A stretch of 64,000 nucleotides of DNA from an uncultured Christensenellaceae bacterium. GTDB taxonomy: Bacteria > Bacillota > Clostridia > Christensenellales > UMGS416. Positions within the stretch are counted from its first letter, which is position 1. Each line of letters starts with the position of its first letter. Shown one piece after another: positions 25,708 through 34,864 of the stretch. Both the position numbers and the translations under genes were made by a program. The notes under the pieces were generated by a model. That model did no database searches. It was not told the origin of the DNA and saw only the letters and a program-made list of their open reading frames with translations. Location of the stretch: positions 72,915-136,914 of the forward strand of contig CALWDW010000001.1 of assembly GCA_944376795.1 (NCBI GenBank). Direction: 5' to 3'.

Positions 25708-26616
25708 CTATTCCCAGGCCAATTCCGCCATGGAAAGCCCATTATAGGGGGAAAACACGCTGACAATATAGTCTCGCCCCTCTTCGGAAACAATCTCCGG
25801 TGCGTGACCTCGGATCATGGCGATAGGCGACTTGCCGTCAAAGTCCAGCAATTCCCGGGAAGCATAGACAAAAGTCCTGTCGTCATAGCAGCCGTTTTGC
25901 CCGTCATACAGGCACCAGAAAAGATAGTAATACCCCCCTCGCTTTACAACGAAAGGACTCTCCTGCATGCCATAAAGGCTCGACTGCCAACGCTGCAGGA
26001 TTCCGGGCTTGCTCCAGTGTATGAAGTCGCGGGATGTCCGATACAGCAAGCCGTCCTCGACATAAATCATCGTATAAACGCCGTCCTCATACCACACAAA
26101 GGGATCGCGCAAAGAGTCCGCACCGGAAAACAGCGTACCGTGAGACTCCCAATGCTGCAGATCCCGCGAGCTGCAGCAGCGCATATCCTTCGGTCCGTAG
26201 ACTAGCAAACATTCTTCCCCGCGTATGATCGAGCCCGGCGCGTAACATGCCGGCAGCTCTCCCGGGCGCTGGGCAGGATACAGAATTTTGTCCTGGTCCT
26301 GAAAACAGCCGGTATATATGTCAGACAGTTTTCCCTTATAGGAGCAATGAAAAAGCTGATTCTCCGCCTCATGAACGGTGGCCTGATTATACTGGGTATC
26401 GCTCGTGAAATCGGTAGGACGCGGATGCGTAATCCCCATAGCATGCCAAGCGCCGTCATAAAACAACATTGTAAAATCGTTGGGAATCCATTCGTCATAA
26501 AAGACGCCTTGGCGATAACTCGCCGTATCGAGTCCGGCATACCAATCTCCCTGGGGCTGGTAGACATGGATCCACTCCCCGCGGATGCGCGGCACCGGAA
26601 TACGTTTGGTCAGCAT
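25708..26616 (-). CDS. Five-bladed beta-propeller glycosidase, GH43/GH32-like
   Basis: The protein has 302 residues and begins at ATG 26616 behind AAGGGG. Three acidic residues in propeller motifs fit the GH43/GH32 clan: NDFT (Asp47), SLRDPFVWYEDGVYTMIY (Asp171) and QESPFVVKRGGYYYLFW (Glu219). Short aromatic repeats such as SRDLQHWESHG and SRDFIHWSKPG mark blade edges. No signal peptide, so cytoplasmic. The clan covers arabinosidases, xylosidases and fructosidases; the exact substrate is open. All three catalytic positions are kept here, unlike in the GH32-like protein at the left end. It lies after the S1 operon terminator and probably has its own promoter. Confidence 0.8.
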   Translation of the reverse strand: MLTKRIPVPRIRGEWIHVYQPQGDWYAGLDTASYRQGVFYDEWIPNDFTMLFYDGAWHAMGITHPRPTDFTSDTQYNQATVHEAENQLFHCSYKGKLSDIYTGCFQDQDKILYPAQRPGELPACYAPGSIIRGEECLLVYGPKDMRCCSSRDLQHWESHGTLFSGADSLRDPFVWYEDGVYTMIYVEDGLLYRTSRDFIHWSKPGILQRWQSSLYGMQESPFVVKRGGYYYLFWCLYDGQNGCYDDRTFVYASRELLDFDGKSPIAMIRGHAPEIVSEEGRDYIVSVFSPYNGLSMAELAWE

Positions 26617-26658
26617 TGCACTTCCCCTTCTTCTTCAGTTTCACAAACGATTGTATAG

Positions 26659-26719
26659 AAAAGCGGCGGCAAGCCTATCCAATAAGATCCGTATAGATCG
26701 AAAGGAGGCTTACCGCCGC
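26659..26719 (-). terminator. Terminator of the ispH-S1 operon
   Basis: Read on minus, a 14-base arm (26719-26706) pairs with 26676-26663 (13 of 14), followed by TTTT. The loop is 29 bases, unusually long. Confidence 0.7.
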
Positions 26720-26734
26720 AGGAGCTACGTAACT

Positions 26735-28885
26735 TTACGCCAAGGGATCGATGTCGTCGCCAACTTCGTAAATGTCGTCGTCAGCATCGTCATAAGAATC
26801 CTCATAGTCGTCGGGAGAATAATCATTCTCGCTCTTCGGAACCAAAGCATCTCGGATGCTCAAGCTGATCCGGTGCTCCTCGGGATTGACATCCAGGATT
26901 TTCACGTCCACAATCTGGCCGGGCTGCAGCACGCTCTCCACCTTATCAATCCGATGGTCGGCAATCTGGGAGATATGCACCAGACCGTCCAATCCGGGCT
27001 CCAGCTCCACGAAGGCGCCGAAGGAAACGAGACGTACCACCTTACCGGTTACGATGGTACCGGGGATGTACTTGGAGGTAGCTACATCCCAGGGCTTGGG
27101 CTTCAGCTGCTTATAGCCCAGGGAGATGCGCTCGTTCTCGCGATCCACCTTCATGATCAGCACCTCGATCTCATCGCCCACATTGACAACGTCGCGAGGA
27201 TGCTGGACGCGGCCCCACGCAAGGTTCGTCACATGCACCAAGCCGTCTACGCCCCCGATGTCCACAAAGGCGCCAAAGTCAGTTAGCCGACGGACGATAC
27301 CCATAACCCGGGTTCCTTCCTCAATGGAAGCCCACTTTTCGGCCTTCTTGCGCTTCTCATTCTCGAGGATGGCATTCTTATGGCTGGCGACCACACGCTT
27401 GCGGCCCTTCTCCATCTCAATGATAACCACTTCCATGGGCTTACCAATGTAGGAGTTGATATCCTCTACATAGTGGGTATCCAGATGGGAAGCGGGAATG
27501 AAGGCACGGATCCCGTTGATGCTGGCAATAATACCGCCCTTTACAGCCTGCTTGCCAACCGCGGTAAAGTGCTCCCCAGCGTTGTAAGCAGCAACCAGGT
27601 CCTTCCAGTACTTACGGCTGTCAACATTCTTCTTGGAAAGGAGGACATTGCCTTCGCCGTCATTGACTTTCAGAACCTCAACCTCGATCTCATCCCCTTC
27701 CTTGATCACATCCCGGGGATTGACATCTTCGCCCGCAGAGAACTCGCTGCGCTGAATGAAGCCGTCCGCCTTATAGCCGATATTGACGCACACTTCGTTA
27801 TCATTGACCGAGACCACCTTGCCCTTGATGATCTGTCCGGGACGGATCGGCATCATCATCTTCTCAAAGTCCTCAACGAAGTTGGCTTCGCCTTCGCCCG
27901 TGCTGGGAATGCTCTGGACGGTATCGGCATCGGTCGTCTGCTCCTCCGCTTCCGCAGCGGGTGCAGGGGTCGTTGGATTCTCGGCCACAGGGGCCTCGGC
28001 CTTAACCTCAGGGGTCTCGGTCTCGGTCTCGGGAGTGAGAATCTCGTTCTTCTCAATGTCGCACATTCTAGTAATGACCTCCTTAATTATCCAGGCTGGC
28101 GTTGAGGCGCCAGTCGTGATGCCTACATGCACATCCCGATAGGGGATATTCCCGGGTAATTCCTCCGGCGATTCAATCAGATACGTCCGAGGGCACCGTG
28201 CGCTGCACAGGGTAAACAGCTTTTGGGTATTGGAGCTGTTCCGGCCGCCAATGACGAGCATGATATCCGCCTTTTCGGCGATCTCCACCGCTTCCTTCTG
28301 CCGCTCAAAGGTGGCCGAACAGATGGAAGGAAACACCTCACATCCAGGGAAGCGCGCTTGTATCAGCGCCAAGAGCGTCTCCCATCGCTCCCGATTGGTA
28401 GTCGTCTGCGCGGCCACGCAGACACGTTCCATGCTCGGAAGCGCCTCCACGTCCTCCGCGCTTTGGACAATACGGGCCGTGCCATGACACCAGCCGTTAA
28501 TGCCCTGTACCTCGGGGTGCTGCGGCTCCCCTACCAGAACGACCTGCATTCCCGCCTCAAATGCCTGACGCACCTTCTGCTGAATGCGGGCAACGAAGGG
28601 ACAAGTCGCATCAATCACACGAACCCCACGCGTCTGCAGCTTTTCCAGCACCTCCGGCCCCACACCGTGAGACCGAATTACAACCGTTGCATTCTCAGGA
28701 ATCTCCTCCACAGAATATGCCACATGGGCACCTCTGCCTTCAAGCATATCAACAACGGCAGGATTATGGATAATGGGGCCCAAGGTATAGAGGGGCGAAA
28801 AGCGCTCCGTGGCCTCCAGCACGGAATCTACCGCCCTGCGAACGCCAAAACAGAATCCCCCGCGCTCCGCTACTTGTACCGTCAA
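26735..28885 (-). CDS. ispH: Fusion of HMB-PP reductase (IspH) and ribosomal protein S1
   Basis: This single frame of 716 residues joins two proteins. Residues 1-281 are IspH, the iron-sulfur enzyme that makes IPP and DMAPP in the last MEP-pathway step; its cluster ligands are in GGFCFGV (Cys12), DATCPFV (near 95) and SICSAT (near 190). Residues 282-345 are an acidic Pro/Glu/Thr linker. Residues about 350-690 hold four S1 RNA-binding domains (for example FGAFVDIGGVDGLVHV and FGAFVELEPGLDGLVHI), followed by an acidic tail. The fusion is known in Clostridia. The start is TTG 28885, with GGAGG 7 bases upstream. It lies 97 bases downstream of plsC. Confidence 0.95.
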   Translation of the reverse strand: MTVQVAERGGFCFGVRRAVDSVLEATERFSPLYTLGPIIHNPAVVDMLEGRGAHVAYSVEEIPENATVVIRSHGVGPEVLEKLQTRGVRVIDATCPFVARIQQKVRQAFEAGMQVVLVGEPQHPEVQGINGWCHGTARIVQSAEDVEALPSMERVCVAAQTTTNRERWETLLALIQARFPGCEVFPSICSATFERQKEAVEIAEKADIMLVIGGRNSSNTQKLFTLCSARCPRTYLIESPEELPGNIPYRDVHVGITTGASTPAWIIKEVITRMCDIEKNEILTPETETETPEVKAEAPVAENPTTPAPAAEAEEQTTDADTVQSIPSTGEGEANFVEDFEKMMMPIRPGQIIKGKVVSVNDNEVCVNIGYKADGFIQRSEFSAGEDVNPRDVIKEGDEIEVEVLKVNDGEGNVLLSKKNVDSRKYWKDLVAAYNAGEHFTAVGKQAVKGGIIASINGIRAFIPASHLDTHYVEDINSYIGKPMEVVIIEMEKGRKRVVASHKNAILENEKRKKAEKWASIEEGTRVMGIVRRLTDFGAFVDIGGVDGLVHVTNLAWGRVQHPRDVVNVGDEIEVLIMKVDRENERISLGYKQLKPKPWDVATSKYIPGTIVTGKVVRLVSFGAFVELEPGLDGLVHISQIADHRIDKVESVLQPGQIVDVKILDVNPEEHRISLSIRDALVPKSENDYSPDDYEDSYDDADDDIYEVGDDIDPLA

Positions 28886-28982
28886 ATCAAGTCCTCCATC
28901 GCAATATGCAATATAGAGTATTCAACACTCTCCTAGAGTTTCCTGCCTTCATCGACAAAAAAATTGAAAAATTCTCGCATTC

Positions 28983-29633
28983 TTATCCATGCACTGCATC
29001 GCGTGGCGGGATCAGAGACTCCATCCCCTCACGCATCCGCCGCGTGGCAAGATCCAGCGTCTCCCCCGTCAGGCGTTTCCCCTCTCGAAGATCATCAAAG
29101 GAAACCGGCTGTCCTACAAAAATCCGCACCCTCCTGAAAAGGCGGTATGCACCTGGGGGATCAATATAGACCGGAATACATGGAACCTGGGCCCGCAGTG
29201 CAATGAGGCTCACCCCATTGTAAAACGGCAACAGCGATCCGTCCCGCTCCTTGTTGCGGGTTCCCTCCGGGAAAATTGCAAACACATCCCCATCGCGCAG
29301 CACCTGAAGAGAACTGCGGATGGCCTGCATATCCGATGCGCCTCGCTTGACCAAAATCGCCCCCAAAGCCTTCAAAAGCCACGTAACAAAAGGATTCACA
29401 CACAATTCCTCTTTGGCCATAAAATAGGTCCGTCTGGGCAGAAGCATGACACCCAGGATTACAGGATCCCACATGGATATATGGTTGCAATACACGAGGA
29501 AGGGACCCTCTCGATGCGCCAGGTTCACCGTCTCCCGGTTTGCATAGGGAAACAGCAGGGTTGTGACCGCAGGCATGATCACCCGCCCCACCCGATAGAC
29601 CCAAGACTCTTTTTTTCGCACAGCCTTATCCAC
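28983..29633 (-). CDS. plsC: 1-acyl-glycerol-3-phosphate acyltransferase
   Basis: This 216-residue membrane-associated acyltransferase makes phosphatidic acid. The catalytic motif NHISMWD (residues 50-56) is the NHx4D box, and FPEGTR (near 120) is the substrate-binding box. One hydrophobic N-terminal segment (about 13-32) fits membrane attachment. The start is GTG 29633, overlapping the cmk end by 8 bases, with GGAGG 9 bases upstream. This cmk-plsC-ispH/S1 order is common in Clostridia. Confidence 0.93.
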   Translation of the reverse strand: MDKAVRKKESWVYRVGRVIMPAVTTLLFPYANRETVNLAHREGPFLVYCNHISMWDPVILGVMLLPRRTYFMAKEELCVNPFVTWLLKALGAILVKRGASDMQAIRSSLQVLRDGDVFAIFPEGTRNKERDGSLLPFYNGVSLIALRAQVPCIPVYIDPPGAYRLFRRVRIFVGQPVSFDDLREGKRLTGETLDLATRRMREGMESLIPPRDAVHG

Positions 29634-30312
29634 GGGGTTCTTCCTCCTCGATCACATCCATCATGCACTGGACCACTTCCGCAATGGATAGTCGCGTACA
29701 GTCCACCATTCGGGCATCCTCTGCCTGGCGGAGCGGAGAGACGGCTCGGTGGATATCTTGGTAATCCCGCGCCTCAATCTGCGCCAGAATCTCAGAAAAA
29801 TCGCACTTGGTTCCCTTTTCCTCCAGCTGCGCACAGCGGCGGCGCGCCCGCTCCTCGGCCGATGCGGTCAGAAAGAACTTGTAGCGCGCGTGGGGCAGCA
29901 CATGGGTTCCAATATCCCGGCCATCCATAACAACCCCGATTCCCTGCGCGATCTGGCGCTGCCACTCCACCAACCGCTCCCGTACGGCAGTGAAACGGCT
30001 GACATCCGAAGCGTACTGGGCGGCCTGCTGCGAGCGTATTTTCTCCGAAACGTCTTCATCATCCAAAAGGATCCGCTGCTCGGCGTCATTTCCATCCAAT
30101 ACGACCTGGAGATGGGTATCCTCCATCATCCGTGCCAGTGCCGCCTCATCAGAAGGGTCTATCCCCTGGCGAAAAGCTTTGTACCCTACCGCGCGATACA
30201 TAGCGCCTGTATCTAGGTAAACCAGCCCCAATTGCCTGGCAAGAATACGGGCTATTGTACTCTTTCCCGCGCCGGATGGGCCGTCAATCGCCACCTGTAT
30301 AGGATCTTTCAT
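29626..30312 (-). CDS. cmk: Cytidylate kinase
   Basis: This 228-residue kinase phosphorylates CMP/dCMP with ATP. Its P-loop is IDGPSGAGKST near residue 9, followed by YLDTGAMYRAVG near 32 and GRDIGTHVLP near 154, both family blocks. ATG 30312 is preferred over the TTG at 30318 because GGAGG lies 7 bases upstream. It sits 11 bases after the HutP-family gene and overlaps plsC. Confidence 0.95.
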   Translation of the reverse strand: MKDPIQVAIDGPSGAGKSTIARILARQLGLVYLDTGAMYRAVGYKAFRQGIDPSDEAALARMMEDTHLQVVLDGNDAEQRILLDDEDVSEKIRSQQAAQYASDVSRFTAVRERLVEWQRQIAQGIGVVMDGRDIGTHVLPHARYKFFLTASAEERARRRCAQLEEKGTKCDFSEILAQIEARDYQDIHRAVSPLRQAEDARMVDCTRLSIAEVVQCMMDVIEEEEPRG

Positions 30313-30323
30313 GTCCAATCCTC

Positions 30324-30743
30324 CTATATTGCGCGATGGCCTAACCCCATAGCCACCTCATTGAGATGCAAAAGACCGATCCCAAAGAAGATCGCCACCG
30401 CCACATGGCTCTCATACCGCGCAATCCCGATCTTTCCGCCCACATTCAGTCCAATGGCTTTGGACGTGATCTGTGAAATAGCCTCACGGGTCGCGCCAGC
30501 AATGGCGCCTTCCTCATTGTGATGCGCCCCAATGAGGCCTTCTCTTTTGGCTGCTACCACCGCGCGTTCTATAATCTTCATCACCGAGGTAATGAATTCC
30601 CCGCCAAAGTCCACGGCCGCGCACTGGATTCCCTGTCCGCGAAACAGCTCCTGGAGCTGCCTCTCCTGGGTACGGTCCTCGGTTAGGCTCATCTGGATGG
30701 CCATGCGACAGACCTCTTTGCTGCCCAATATCTGCTCCTCCAT
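30324..30743 (-). CDS. HutP-family protein
   Basis: This 139-residue protein matches the HutP fold throughout. Key stretches are DRTQERQLQELF near residue 23, GAHHNEEGAIAGATREAIS (72-90) and GLGHRAI at the C-terminus, with His74/75 and His136 in the regions where B. subtilis HutP binds metal and histidine. HutP is an RNA-binding antiterminator of histidine-use genes, but no hut gene is in this window. It lies between an HI0933-like flavoprotein (9 bases) and cmk (11 bases). AGGAGG precedes ATG 30743. The RNA target here is unknown. Confidence 0.85.
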   Translation of the reverse strand: MEEQILGSKEVCRMAIQMSLTEDRTQERQLQELFRGQGIQCAAVDFGGEFITSVMKIIERAVVAAKREGLIGAHHNEEGAIAGATREAISQITSKAIGLNVGGKIGIARYESHVAVAIFFGIGLLHLNEVAMGLGHRAI

Positions 30744-30752
30744 ACAGTCCTC

Positions 30753-31988
30753 CTATCTGTCCAGGGGAATATTCCTCCCGGCGCAATACCCTGTTGCAAA
30801 TGCAATCTGCAGATTGAAGCCGCCGGTAAATCCATCCACGTCCAGTATTTCTCCGGCAAAGGAGAGGCCCGGCACGGTCTTCGATGCCATGGTTCGCGGA
30901 TCAATCCCTCGAACATCCACACCGCCCCGTGTAATCACCGCCTCTTCCCATCCCCGCAGCTGCCGCAGATGGATCGGCAATGCCTGGAGCAGGTCCACAA
31001 TTCTTCCGCGCTCCTTTGCGGTCAGCTGATGCCCACGCTTCTCAGCCGGGACCTCAGCCAGCCGCAGCACCACATCCAGCATACGCGCCGGCAGTAACGC
31101 CCCCAAAGCCCGCGATAGCTGCTGGTTGGCACGCTCCTGGAGATCCCGCAGCACACGCGCATCCAGCTGTTCGGGACGAAGTCCCGGCTTGAGGTTTACC
31201 GATACCTGTACCTTGGCTACATCCTGAGGATCCAAAAGGCTGGAAAGCTTCAGAACCAGCGGCCCGGTGATGCCGAAGTGAGCAAACATCATCTCCCCAA
31301 GCTCTTCAAACCGTTTTTTCCCACCCCAGCGGGCGGTCAGCATTACGTTTTTTAGGGAAATCCCCTGCAGGGATGGGATCCAGGTATCCGCCGTCTCGAT
31401 GGGGACCAATGCCGGCGAGAGCTCGCTCACCCTGTGCCCCACATGCTCCGCCCATCGGAACCCATCGCCGGTGGACCCGGTCGCCGGATAGGAGAGTCCG
31501 CCTGTCGCCACAATCACATGCTGGGCGCACAGCGCCGATCCGTCCTCCATGCAAACCCCCAGCACCCGTCCATTTTCTATCAGAAGCTCCCTGACACGGC
31601 TCTGCAAACGGATCTCCACGCCCTCCCGGCGAAGCGCCGCCTCAAAGGCGCGGTTGATATCGCTGCTCTTCATAGACGCAGGAAAGACCCGCTGTCCACG
31701 CTCGACCACCAGCGGAACGCCTAAGCCTTCCACCCATTCCATCAGCGCAAAGGAATCCAAGGCATCCAATGCACTGTAAAGAAACCGGGCGTTCCGGGGA
31801 ACATGCGTCAGGAACTCCTGCCGGGAAACGGCGTTGGTTAGGTTACACCGGCCTTTCCCTGTAATATAGAGCTTCTTGCCCAGCTTCTCGTTGCGCTCCA
31901 GCAGAGTAACATTCCATCCGCTCTGCCGGGCCGTCAAGGCAGCCATCATACCTGCCGGGCCGCCGCCCACCACCAGCACCCGGGCCAT
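30753..31988 (-). CDS. HI0933/YhiN-family FAD-dependent oxidoreductase
   Basis: This 411-residue flavoprotein starts with VLVVGGGPAGMMAAL (dinucleotide fold) and LLERNEKLGKKLYITGKGRCNLTN (about residues 29-52), the family signature, and ends with FAGEILDVDGFTGGFNLQIAFATG. Members are conserved but their substrates are poorly defined. GGGAG lies 9 bases before ATG 31988, which follows the RpiR-type gene without a gap. Confidence 0.92.
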   Translation of the reverse strand: MARVLVVGGGPAGMMAALTARQSGWNVTLLERNEKLGKKLYITGKGRCNLTNAVSRQEFLTHVPRNARFLYSALDALDSFALMEWVEGLGVPLVVERGQRVFPASMKSSDINRAFEAALRREGVEIRLQSRVRELLIENGRVLGVCMEDGSALCAQHVIVATGGLSYPATGSTGDGFRWAEHVGHRVSELSPALVPIETADTWIPSLQGISLKNVMLTARWGGKKRFEELGEMMFAHFGITGPLVLKLSSLLDPQDVAKVQVSVNLKPGLRPEQLDARVLRDLQERANQQLSRALGALLPARMLDVVLRLAEVPAEKRGHQLTAKERGRIVDLLQALPIHLRQLRGWEEAVITRGGVDVRGIDPRTMASKTVPGLSFAGEILDVDGFTGGFNLQIAFATGYCAGRNIPLDR

Positions 31989-32873
31989 CTATTCGTTCTC
32001 CCTTTCCACATAGACATGATACCGGGACCAGATGTCTTCCAGCTGTGTGAACTGTTTGCTGGTACGCGCCTGATGACGCTGTCCCAGCGCCACGATCAGT
32101 GCATTCACAATGGAGAGCGGCGCCACCAGCGAGTCAACAAAGGAGGCGATGTTGCTTCGCGCAATAAGGCTGAGGCCGGCCACTGCTGCCAGCGGGGATT
32201 GCTTGGAATCTGTAATCGCCACCAGCGCCGCCCCCTTCTCCCGGGCGTACCGCATCCCTTCAATGGTCCGTCGAGAATACCGAGGAAAACTGATTCCGAT
32301 GAGAAGGTCATCCTGTTGAATATGCACGATCTGTTCCAGCACATCGTTGACGCCCGAGGTGACCACCGTCACGTTGTCAAACATAAAATTCAGATAATAT
32401 CCCAGGAACTGGGCCACCGGCGCCGAAGAGCGCAGTCCCATAATATAAATACGCCGCGCCGCATAGACCGCATCCACCACCTGGGCAAAGGTATCGCCGT
32501 CCACTTCCTCCACCGTCAGGCGAATATTCTGCATATCGGCCTTCACCACGGTACGAAGTACCGATGCCGGGTCTTGGTCGTGGGTCATCTGCATCCGCTG
32601 CAAGGTGGTCATCCGGTGACGGACATCCTGCTGGAGCGCTTCCTGGAACTGGGGGTATCCATCAAAGCCCAGGGCCATGGCATAGCGCACCACGGTAGAC
32701 TCACTCACCCCGACCTGCTCTCCCACCTTATAGGCGGTCATAAAGGCCGCCTTGTCGTAGTTATCCAATATAAAATGCGAAATCTGGCGATGGCTTTTGC
32801 TCATGGTGGGTTCCAATGAGCGAATGGCATCGGCCAGATCCACTTGGCTGGGTATATGTTTTTCACCGGACAT
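31989..32873 (-). CDS. MurR/RpiR-family transcriptional regulator
   Basis: This 294-residue protein has an N-terminal helix-turn-helix (about 25-80, with VGVSESTVVRYAMALGFDGYPQF) and a C-terminal SIS sugar-phosphate-binding domain (about 125-260, with IYIMGLRSSAPVAQFLGYY and LLIGISFPRYSRRTIEG). Such regulators respond to phosphosugars. No sugar operon is next to it; the next gene is the flavoprotein in the cmk run, so its target is unclear. Its promoter is at 32935-32963. Confidence 0.92.
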   Translation of the reverse strand: MSGEKHIPSQVDLADAIRSLEPTMSKSHRQISHFILDNYDKAAFMTAYKVGEQVGVSESTVVRYAMALGFDGYPQFQEALQQDVRHRMTTLQRMQMTHDQDPASVLRTVVKADMQNIRLTVEEVDGDTFAQVVDAVYAARRIYIMGLRSSAPVAQFLGYYLNFMFDNVTVVTSGVNDVLEQIVHIQQDDLLIGISFPRYSRRTIEGMRYAREKGAALVAITDSKQSPLAAVAGLSLIARSNIASFVDSLVAPLSIVNALIVALGQRHQARTSKQFTQLEDIWSRYHVYVERENE

Positions 32874-32934
32874 GACGGTACCTCGTATCTACAGGATCCC
32901 GCAGGCAGCGTTCTTCTCCCTGCCTACCCTATTT

Positions 32935-32963
32935 ATTGTACACGAAAGTAACCGTCCCGGCAA
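32935..32963 (-). promoter_or_regulatory. Promoter of the rpiR-cmk-ispH run
   Basis: TTGCCG (32963-32958), a 17-base spacer and TACAAT (32940-32935) on minus. The 60-base leader contains a GGCAG/CTGCC dyad. Confidence 0.6.
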
Positions 32964-32970
32964 GGAAAAA

Positions 32971-34788
32971 CTACGGAGACAACAGCTTTTCCACCTTCTG
33001 GGCCTGGCTGCTGGACAGAAGTACCCGTATGTGGATCCCATCCTCCTGATAGTCCTGCTCCAAAACCTTGCACTGGGTATGCAGGTAGTTGGCAATGTCC
33101 CCCCGGTCATATCCGATTACATACTCCATGCTTCGGACCTGATCGGAGAGCCGCTTTTCCAGCACGGCAATCAGTTCCTCCAGCCCGAGTCCTGTCTTGG
33201 CGGAAATATAGAGCACCTCCAAGTCCTTCTGCCCTCGCATCCACTCCATATCCTGGGCCACGTCCGCTTTATTGCAGACAATGATACGCTTGGAAGCGTC
33301 GGCGCCCAGGGAGGCTAAGACCTTCTCCGCCACCTCGAACTGCAGCTGCCGCTCCGGGGAACTGGCATCCACCACGTGCACCACAATATCGGCATAGGTA
33401 GCTTCCTCCAGGGTGGATCGGAAGGCGTCCACCAGGTCATGGGGCAGCTTATGAATAAAGCCCACGGTATCCACCACGAGCATCTCTCCGCCCGAGGGCA
33501 GCGTCACCCGCCTCGTCAGCGGATCCAGGGTGGCAAACAGCTTATCCTCCGCAAAGGCATCACTCCCTGACAGCGCATTGAGCAGCGTACTCTTCCCTGC
33601 ATTGGTATATCCTACCAAGGCTACAACGGGCACTTGATTCCGCACGCGCTGCTTGCGGCGAAGGCTGCGGCCCTTAACCATCTGTTCCACGGCCTCCTCC
33701 AGTTCGTGGATACGCCGGCGGATGCGGCGGCGGTCGGTCTCCAGCTTTGTCTCGCCGGGCCCGGAGGTTCCAATACCACCCCCCTGCCGCGACAGGGACT
33801 CCCCTGCACCAATGAGCCGTGGGAGACGGTACTTGTACTGGGCCAATTCCACCTGGATTTTTCCCTCGTGACTGGTGGCGCGACGCGCGAAGATATCCAA
33901 GATCAGCGTAGTACGGTCAATCACCCGGCAGCCAATTTCCTGCTCCAAGTTTCGCAGCTGGGCGCCAGTCAGCTCGTCATCCATAATCATGAGATTGGCT
34001 TCCAAGGATTGCCGGAGAAGCGCCAGCTCCTGTACCTTCCCCTTGCCAATATAGGTGGCCGTATCGATCTGCGGCCGTTTCTGCAGCTCTTTGCCCAGTA
34101 CCACGGCCCCGGCCGTATCCGCCAGGCGCGCCAGTTCCTCCAAAGAATCCATACCGCGTCCATCTGTATCAATCCCCACAAGGATGGCCTTCTCCTCCTG
34201 CGCCGCGAGGGAAGCCAGCAGGCTGGCCGACTGGGCAATGGTCTGCTCGTGGAAGACAATTTCATCCAGCAGCATCCGATCCGGAATATCATGCATGGGG
34301 TACGGTCCATATTCCCGATACGTATAGGCGCCCTCTTCATCCAGAGACGTCAGCATCCCCACATGCAGGCCCGTGGGATGTCCCTCGCGTACGCCCACAG
34401 CGCCCATGGCGTCAAAGCGCATGCGTTCCAGCGTCCGCCGGTCTACCACCGACAAATAGGGATTGCCATCGGGATGGGTATGGATACAACGAATTCCCGT
34501 AAGGCGGCGGGCTCCCCGCCGGATCTTCAGGTCAGGCAAGCCTACCCGGTCATGCCGCCCCACCGACACATCCATCACCATGCCGTCACGGGCGATGTAC
34601 ACGGAAATCTCTCGGTTGATGCGGCTGGTAATCCGGCAGATGACCTCCAGAACCTCCTCACTGACAAACGTGTGGCGAAGGATCTCCATGTCACTATCAT
34701 ATAGGGCCTGCAGTTCCTCCAACACGGAGCCGCGAATCCCTTGGATGTTGCCATTGACTTTCTGTACCTCAAACTCATTGGTTGGCAA
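32971..34788 (-). CDS. hflX: HflX GTPase with JAMM-like N-terminal extension
   Basis: This 605-residue GTPase belongs to the ribosome-associated HflX group, which splits stalled or heat-damaged ribosomes. The HflX core starts near residue 195. GTPase motifs are GYTNAGKST (G1), DTVGFI (G3) and CNKAD (G4), preceded by the glycine-rich GGGIGTSGPGETKLE segment. Residues 1-190 are an extension absent from short HflX; it contains HTHPDGNPYLSVVD at 103-116, which fits the JAMM metalloprotease pattern HxHx7SxxD, with Glu60 as a possible upstream Glu. The start is TTG 34788 with GGAG 9 bases upstream. Long HflX of this kind occurs in Clostridia. Confidence 0.92.
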   Translation of the reverse strand: MPTNEFEVQKVNGNIQGIRGSVLEELQALYDSDMEILRHTFVSEEVLEVICRITSRINREISVYIARDGMVMDVSVGRHDRVGLPDLKIRRGARRLTGIRCIHTHPDGNPYLSVVDRRTLERMRFDAMGAVGVREGHPTGLHVGMLTSLDEEGAYTYREYGPYPMHDIPDRMLLDEIVFHEQTIAQSASLLASLAAQEEKAILVGIDTDGRGMDSLEELARLADTAGAVVLGKELQKRPQIDTATYIGKGKVQELALLRQSLEANLMIMDDELTGAQLRNLEQEIGCRVIDRTTLILDIFARRATSHEGKIQVELAQYKYRLPRLIGAGESLSRQGGGIGTSGPGETKLETDRRRIRRRIHELEEAVEQMVKGRSLRRKQRVRNQVPVVALVGYTNAGKSTLLNALSGSDAFAEDKLFATLDPLTRRVTLPSGGEMLVVDTVGFIHKLPHDLVDAFRSTLEEATYADIVVHVVDASSPERQLQFEVAEKVLASLGADASKRIIVCNKADVAQDMEWMRGQKDLEVLYISAKTGLGLEELIAVLEKRLSDQVRSMEYVIGYDRGDIANYLHTQCKVLEQDYQEDGIHIRVLLSSSQAQKVEKLLSP

Positions 34789-34864
34789 TTGGTCTGTCTC
34801 CTTTTCATGTTAAGCATTGGATGATCCCTTGCAGAAACGGTTCCCGCAAGGCTGCTTCCCGCTG

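Noticed and set aside
26585..27286. Plus-strand frame with AAAGGAGG near 26700
   Set aside because: It is opposite the S1 domains and the GGAGG is part of the minus-strand terminator arm.
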